DNA of 64,000 nt from Corydoras sp. C115 (taxonomy: Eukaryota > Chordata > Actinopteri > Siluriformes > Callichthyidae). The DNA lies in contig JAFMOC010000031.1 of NCBI GenBank assembly GCA_019802505.1, positions 4,675,501 to 4,739,500 on the forward strand, given 5' to 3'. Below are positions 63,034 through 64,000 of this stretch, one piece after another. Every line of letters begins with the position of its first letter. Position 1 is the first letter of the stretch. Made by a program: the position numbers and the translations under genes. The notes below the pieces were generated by a model, which had not been told where the DNA came from, did not search any database, and saw only the letters and a program-made list of their open reading frames with translations.

Positions 63034-63722
63034 ATCTCATCTCATCCCCTCTCATTTTTTTACTTAATTCTCTGCTAGGGTTGGAGGGGGGGGTCTCCCA
63101 TGCCCATCCAGTGGAGAATGTTTCGGGCTCTGAGCTGATACACCCAGGGTGCCAATCCAAATATGAGCGCATGCGCACTATATGGAACAATTTAAAGCCA
63201 CCAATTCACCCAACAGGGCGGCACGGTGGCTTAGTGGTTAGCACGTTTGCCTCTCAGCACTAGGGATTCCCGGTTTGAATCCCCATCTGGGTGGAGTTTC
63301 CATGTTCTCCCCGTGTCTGCGTGGGTTTCCTCCGGGTTCTCCGGTTTCCTCCCACAGTCCAAAAACATGGATCAAGTCAATTGAATTCTCAAAATTGCCC
63401 CATATAGAGTGTGTTTGAGTGTGTGAGTGTGTGCCCAGCGACAGATTGGCGCCCTGTCCTGGGTCTATCTGCCCAGCGCCCGAGACGTTCTCCCCTGGAT
63501 GGGCATGGGGAACCCCACCGCGACCCTAATAAAGGATAAAGCGGGAGATAATGAATGAATGAATTCACCCAACATCCATTTTTTTGGACTGTGGGATGAA
63601 ACCGGAGAAAATCCACGTGGACACGGGGAGAACATGAAAACTCCACCCAGATCGGGTTTTGAACCTAAATCCCCAGTGCTAAAAGATGGACGTGCGAACC
63701 ACTCTACCCCTGTGCTGCCCTC
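63034..63722 (-). mobile_element. Old SINE split by a younger SINE
   Basis: Outer minus-strand copy: 63,034-63,215 (3' end with old-type tail, CCCATGCCCATCCAGTGGAG, CACTATATGGAACAATTTAA) continues at 63,575-63,722 (GGACTGTGGGATGAAACCGG to head GCGAACCACTCTACCCCTGT). The gap is exactly the young insertion and its duplicated target. Confidence 0.88.
63216..63561 (+). mobile_element. Full-length young V-SINE nested in an older SINE
   Basis: Head GGGCGGCACGGTGGCTTAGT, complete core and (GAAT)n tail. A perfect 13-bp duplication AATTCACCCAACA lies at 63,203-63,215 and 63,562-63,574, and it falls inside the middle domain of the outer copy. Confidence 0.97.
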
Positions 63723-63949
63723 TTATTTAAACTGGGATGACATAATGAAATCCAAATCACTGTCTGCTTTCTCATTATAACGTACTGTGCCTGTCTCCAA
63801 GTTCTAATATTTTAGCATAATGCCAAGACCTAGAAAGAACAGTGCTTAAATATGCGCAGGAAATCGAAATGAATATTTTACGTGGAGATGCTGAGAAGTT
63901 TGACTGGCTGACTTCTCATTGAATTCTCCTATGCATCACCATGACAGCA

Positions 63950-64000
63950 CTGCGTGTGCTCCTCCTTCCTCTTTCGGCTGTTTCCGTTAGGGGTCACCAC
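63950..64000 (+). repeat. Start of a common fish dispersed repeat, cut by window end
   Basis: TCTTTCGGCTGTTTCCGTTA followed by GGGGTCACCAC resembles a motif I recall from many fish genomic repeats ('TTCGGCTGCTCCCATTAGGGGTCGCCAC'). Too little is inside the window to classify it. Confidence 0.4.

Noticed and set aside
62147..64000. Further pigg exons
   Set aside because: I looked for the next conserved PIGG segment in all three plus-strand frames and found none; only intron-like DNA and SINEs are present.

Overview
This window is eukaryotic nuclear DNA from a ray-finned fish. It has spliced genes with GT/AG introns, an AT-rich intergenic background, many microsatellites, and dense tRNA-derived V-type SINEs, Tc1-like transposon relics and a palindromic MITE of the kind common in teleosts. 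An otophysan (catfish-like or characin-like) source is my best guess from repeat style, but the sequence does not prove it.

Layout. About 1-50.2 kb is intergenic. I found no credible protein-coding exon there. It holds about twenty SINE copies or fragments, Tc1-like transposase relics (about 29.7-30.3, 34.7, 35.5 and 37.5-38.3 kb), a dispersed palindromic MITE (about 3.0 and 28.1 kb), simple repeats, and a few less repetitive blocks that could be conserved noncoding DNA. About 50.86-58.62 kb on the minus strand is a complete hmmr (RHAMM, hyaluronan-mediated motility receptor) gene. I reconstructed 19 coding exons whose phases all agree, giving an open frame of 857 codons plus stop. From 60.08 kb on the plus strand are the first two coding exons of pigg (GPI ethanolamine phosphate transferase 2); the rest lies beyond the window.

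The two genes are head to head, with 1,460 bp between start codons. That interval carries four CCAAT boxes and two TTTGAA (CHR-like) motifs close to hmmr, as expected of a G2/M-regulated gene, and a palindromic CACGTG E-box nearer pigg. A SINE has inserted between them.

The SINE family is the most active feature. It has a tRNA-like head with A and B boxes, the conserved V-SINE core, and a (GAAT)n tail. At least twelve copies have recognisable target-site duplications. One insertion (42,341-42,831) is composite. Behind its body it carries an 85-bp segment matching, at 83/85 positions, the DNA just downstream of another SINE about 6 kb away, followed by a second SINE tail. A target-site duplication flanks the whole unit, which looks like SINE-mediated 3' transduction. 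Other notable points are a SINE nested in an older SINE near 63.2-63.7 kb, a SINE 20 bp from an hmmr splice donor, and a MITE terminal repeat supplying the first canonical poly(A) signal after the hmmr stop codon.
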